In this document: positions 43,563 through 45,708 of the stretch, piece after piece | Layout of the letters: each line of letters opens with the position of its first letter | Numbering within the stretch: the stretch's first letter is position 1 | Source of the DNA: Oceanococcus sp041619315 | GTDB lineage: Bacteria; Pseudomonadota; Gammaproteobacteria; Nevskiales; Oceanococcaceae | NCBI GenBank assembly: GCA_041619315.1 | Contig: JBFKEC010000002.1 | Coordinates: 1-45,708 of the forward strand | DNA: 45,708 nt | Direction of reading: 5' to 3' | The notes under the pieces: generated by a model | The model's database searches: none | What the model was told of the DNA's origin: nothing | The model's input: only the letters and a program-made list of their open reading frames with translations | Made by a program: the position numbers and the translations under genes

Positions 43563-45046
43563 AGCGCTGGCCACCGGTCACGCCACGGCGCCGCTTGCTC
43601 AAGCTGAGCGGCCAGTCGAATCAGCACATCCTCACCGCCGGGGGCGGCCATGAACTGAACCCCCAGAGGCAGACCGCTCTGTGTCCAATGTAGCGGCACA
43701 CTCATACCAGGCGCCCCGGTCAGATTGCCCATCTGAGTGTACGGCACCCATTGCAGATTCTCCTGAACCATCTGCTCGATGACCCCCGACTTGACCATCA
43801 GTCGTGACAATCCCATAGCCATCAAAGCGCGGGCCAGCTTGTGTTGCCACGCAGGCGTGGCGATCTCGCCAACCCGGGCCGGCGGACGCGCCATGGTCGG
43901 CGACAACCACAGATCATGGCGCTGATGGAATTCGCCAAGCGCGCGAGCGTACTCATTCCAACGCTGCACCGAGGCAACATATTCATCGGCGCGGGTGGCC
44001 CGACCGAATTCGGCCATGATCAGTGTGTCGTCCTCGAAGCCCTGATTGCCGCATCCGGTCTCACGCTTGATCTCATCCACGGTGACCGCAACATTGCCAA
44101 ACCACGCGATGATAAAGTCCCGGGCCAGCTGCTGGCCGTTGACGACCGGCTCGCCTTCTTCGACCTGGTGGCCCAGCGATTCCAGCAGACGCGCGGTGTC
44201 CTCTACCGCCCGCACCGCCTCTGGATCAACCTCAGTGCCTATGGGTGAACGCGTGCTATATGCAATTTTAAGGCGCCCCGGATCACGCCCGACTTCGTCG
44301 AGGTAGGGCCGCTGCGGCGGTTGAATGTGAAAGAAGCTGCCCACCTCAGGCCCTTGCGTTGCATCCAGCATGGCCGCGCTGTCGCGCACCGACCGCGAGA
44401 CAATGTGGTTGATCGCGGCGCCTTGCAGCAATTCACTGAACGCCGGCCCCCAGGGCGTGCGCCCGCGCCCAGGCTTGAGCCCGAACAGGCCGCAATGACC
44501 AGCGGGCAGGCGAATTGACCCACCGCCATCATTGGCCCCGGCCATGGGCACTACACCTGCAGCTACAGCTGCGGCGCTGCCACCGGACGAGCCGCCGGGA
44601 ATGTGCTCGGGGTTCCATGGGTTGCGTGTGGCACCCCAGGCCTCTGGCTCGGTAATGCCTTTGGCACCGAATTCCGGCGTGTTGGTGCGACCGATGGGGA
44701 TGATGCCGGCAGCCAACCAGCGGCGTGTGATTTCACTGTGCTGCGCCGCAGGTTTGGCCTGTTGCTTGAGAGCTTTGCAGCCATAGGCTGCGGGCACCCC
44801 TTCAAGCTCCTGATAAAGATCCTTGAGCAGAAAAGGCACACCGGCAAATGGGCCCTGACCGCAATCGCTCGCGGCCTGACTGCGCGCCCGCTCATACAAG
44901 GGGTAAATGATGGCGTTGAGCTTGGGATTGACCACCTCGGCACGTTCAATCGCGGCGTTCACAACCTCTGCGGCCGACACCTCACCACTGGCGATCAGCG
45001 CCGCCAAACCGAGACCATCTTGGTCGCGGTAATCTTCGAATTTCAT
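43559..45046 (-). CDS. Amidase-signature hydrolase, NylA-like
   Basis: The 495-residue enzyme has the Ser-cisSer-Lys triad Lys75 (FLLKDL), Ser153 (GGSSGG) and Ser177 (GGGSIRL). The spacing (78 and 24) equals that of 6-aminohexanoate-cyclic-dimer hydrolase NylA (Lys72, Ser150, Ser174). Stretches such as PFAGVPFLLKDL and TEPEAWGATRNPWN are similar too. It has no signal peptide. It may hydrolyse cyclic amides or aryl-acyl amides; the substrate is not known. GGGG before the ATG supports the start at 45046. Confidence 0.88.
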   Translation of the reverse strand: MKFEDYRDQDGLGLAALIASGEVSAAEVVNAAIERAEVVNPKLNAIIYPLYERARSQAASDCGQGPFAGVPFLLKDLYQELEGVPAAYGCKALKQQAKPAAQHSEITRRWLAAGIIPIGRTNTPEFGAKGITEPEAWGATRNPWNPEHIPGGSSGGSAAAVAAGVVPMAGANDGGGSIRLPAGHCGLFGLKPGRGRTPWGPAFSELLQGAAINHIVSRSVRDSAAMLDATQGPEVGSFFHIQPPQRPYLDEVGRDPGRLKIAYSTRSPIGTEVDPEAVRAVEDTARLLESLGHQVEEGEPVVNGQQLARDFIIAWFGNVAVTVDEIKRETGCGNQGFEDDTLIMAEFGRATRADEYVASVQRWNEYARALGEFHQRHDLWLSPTMARPPARVGEIATPAWQHKLARALMAMGLSRLMVKSGVIEQMVQENLQWVPYTQMGNLTGAPGMSVPLHWTQSGLPLGVQFMAAPGGEDVLIRLAAQLEQAAPWRDRWPAL

Positions 45047-45101
45047 CCCCGTCCCCGCACACAAAGTACCTGAGTATCCCGCAGCCGAACGGCCCCTTCA
45101 A

Positions 45102-45707
45102 TCAGGCTTGATCAACCCGGCGGAAATGCTCAAGCAGCAATTCACTGACGCGTGCGGGCTGCTCTGCCTGCAAAAAATGCCCGCAGCCTTCCAACTGAAG
45201 GGCGCGCAGCAAACCGCGCTCAGCTGGAGCCTGACCAATAATGCGGTGGGTCCGAACACTCATGCAGCCATCTTCATCACCGGCCAGGGCCAGCGTGGGC
45301 ACCCGAAAGCGACGCCCCATGCGCTTGAACGCCTCACGCGTAGCGCGCCGCTGCACAGTGAACAAATTGCGGTAGTAGCGGGTGCTGGCCCAAGCCAGTC
45401 GCGGATCGCTGAACACCAATCGGGCCGGGGCGAATGCCACATCATCAAATGCCCAACCCGGCGACCACTTGCGCCAGATTTCACGCACGTATGCGGCGTT
45501 GTTGCGGGTCAGAACACGATGCGAAAACCCCAACTGCATCAGCGGCATATAGGATGACAAACGCAACTGCTGCGGAAGGTACGGCAGCAGGCTGCGCCAT
45601 TGCGAACGGTGCGGTAAAGGTGGCACTGCGAGCAACGCAATCGATTTCCACGGCCCGGCATGCGCCGCTGCGGCCGGCGGCGTTCCGGACAACACCATCG
45701 CCACGAC
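45102..45707 (-). CDS. Alpha/beta hydrolase, C-terminal part (cut at window edge)
   Basis: About 200 residues of an alpha/beta-hydrolase fold are present; the N-terminus with the nucleophile lies beyond the right edge. Visible are the cap region, FSDPRLAWASTRYYRNLF, the acid-bearing strand LALAGDEDGCM and the catalytic His in GCGHFLQAEQPARVSELLLEHFR. The pattern is that of epoxide-hydrolase/haloalkane-dehalogenase-type enzymes. It lies 55 nt before the amidase on the same strand. Confidence 0.82.
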   Translation of the reverse strand, partial: VVAMVLSGTPPAAAAHAGPWKSIALLAVPPLPHRSQWRSLLPYLPQQLRLSSYMPLMQLGFSHRVLTRNNAAYVREIWRKWSPGWAFDDVAFAPARLVFSDPRLAWASTRYYRNLFTVQRRATREAFKRMGRRFRVPTLALAGDEDGCMSVRTHRIIGQAPAERGLLRALQLEGCGHFLQAEQPARVSELLLEHFRRVDQA

Positions 45708-45708
45708 C

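Noticed and set aside
1..45708. CRISPR arrays, insertion sequences, phage genes or rRNA
   Set aside because: No regularly spaced repeats, transposase motifs, phage structural genes or rRNA sequence were seen by reading.

Overview
The window is a 45.7 kb piece of a gammaproteobacterial chromosome. Gene order (tig-clpP-clpX-lon-hupB between tRNA genes; rpoE-rseA-rseB-rseC-mucD-glutaredoxin-lepA-lepB-DUF4845-rnc-era-recO-pdxJ; sdhCDAB with sdhE; prfB-lysS) and several accessory genes suggest the Nevskiales/Salinisphaerales-Xanthomonadales side of the class. That placement is inference from synteny and protein content; there is no rRNA. Coding density is high, and no insertion sequence, phage or CRISPR array was seen.

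Layout. 1-570: three tRNA-Asp copies and tRNA-Val, minus strand. 623-7430: a minus-strand protein-quality block, read as tRNA-His, tRNA-Lys, tRNA-Leu, tig, clpP, clpX, lon, hupB, with a good heat-shock promoter before lon. 7484-9840: an accessory stretch with an argD-like relic, elaA, an anchored SMP-30-like lipid-side protein, and a probable 50-residue membrane protein. 9880-13696: an OmpA-type porin facing a BarA/GacS-like hybrid kinase. 13697-24398: a long run of minus-strand genes from rpoE and its anti-sigma system through envelope protease MucD, LepA, LepB, RNase III, Era and RecO to PdxJ. 24595-30968: nadB, then the succinate dehydrogenase locus bracketed by two assembly factors (an SDHAF4-like DUF1674 protein at its head, SdhE at its tail), then ygfZ. 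30985-33573: lysS and prfB, the latter with the programmed +1 frameshift. 33751-36258: two more OmpA-family proteins. 36409-38865: a tight three-gene operon with a steroid 5-alpha-reductase homologue, a tandem NTF2-like protein resembling ketosteroid isomerase, and a DUF1232 membrane protein. 38862-43054: an RND pump with its adaptor. 43161-45707: a Dabb lipoprotein, a NylA-like amidase and the C-terminal part of an alpha/beta hydrolase cut by the window edge.

How they fit together. Much of the block handles protein folding, envelope stress and membrane-enzyme assembly: trigger factor, Clp and Lon proteases in the cytoplasm; sigma-E with RseA/RseB/RseC and MucD in the envelope; signal peptidase; and the SDH flavinylation factors. 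The accessory genes point to handling of hydrophobic or xenobiotic compounds. The least described unit is the 36409-38865 operon. Its first two products keep the catalytic residues of 5-alpha-reductase (Glu58, Tyr91) and of the ketosteroid isomerase base (Asp38), which together suggest a two-step steroid or isoprenoid conversion.
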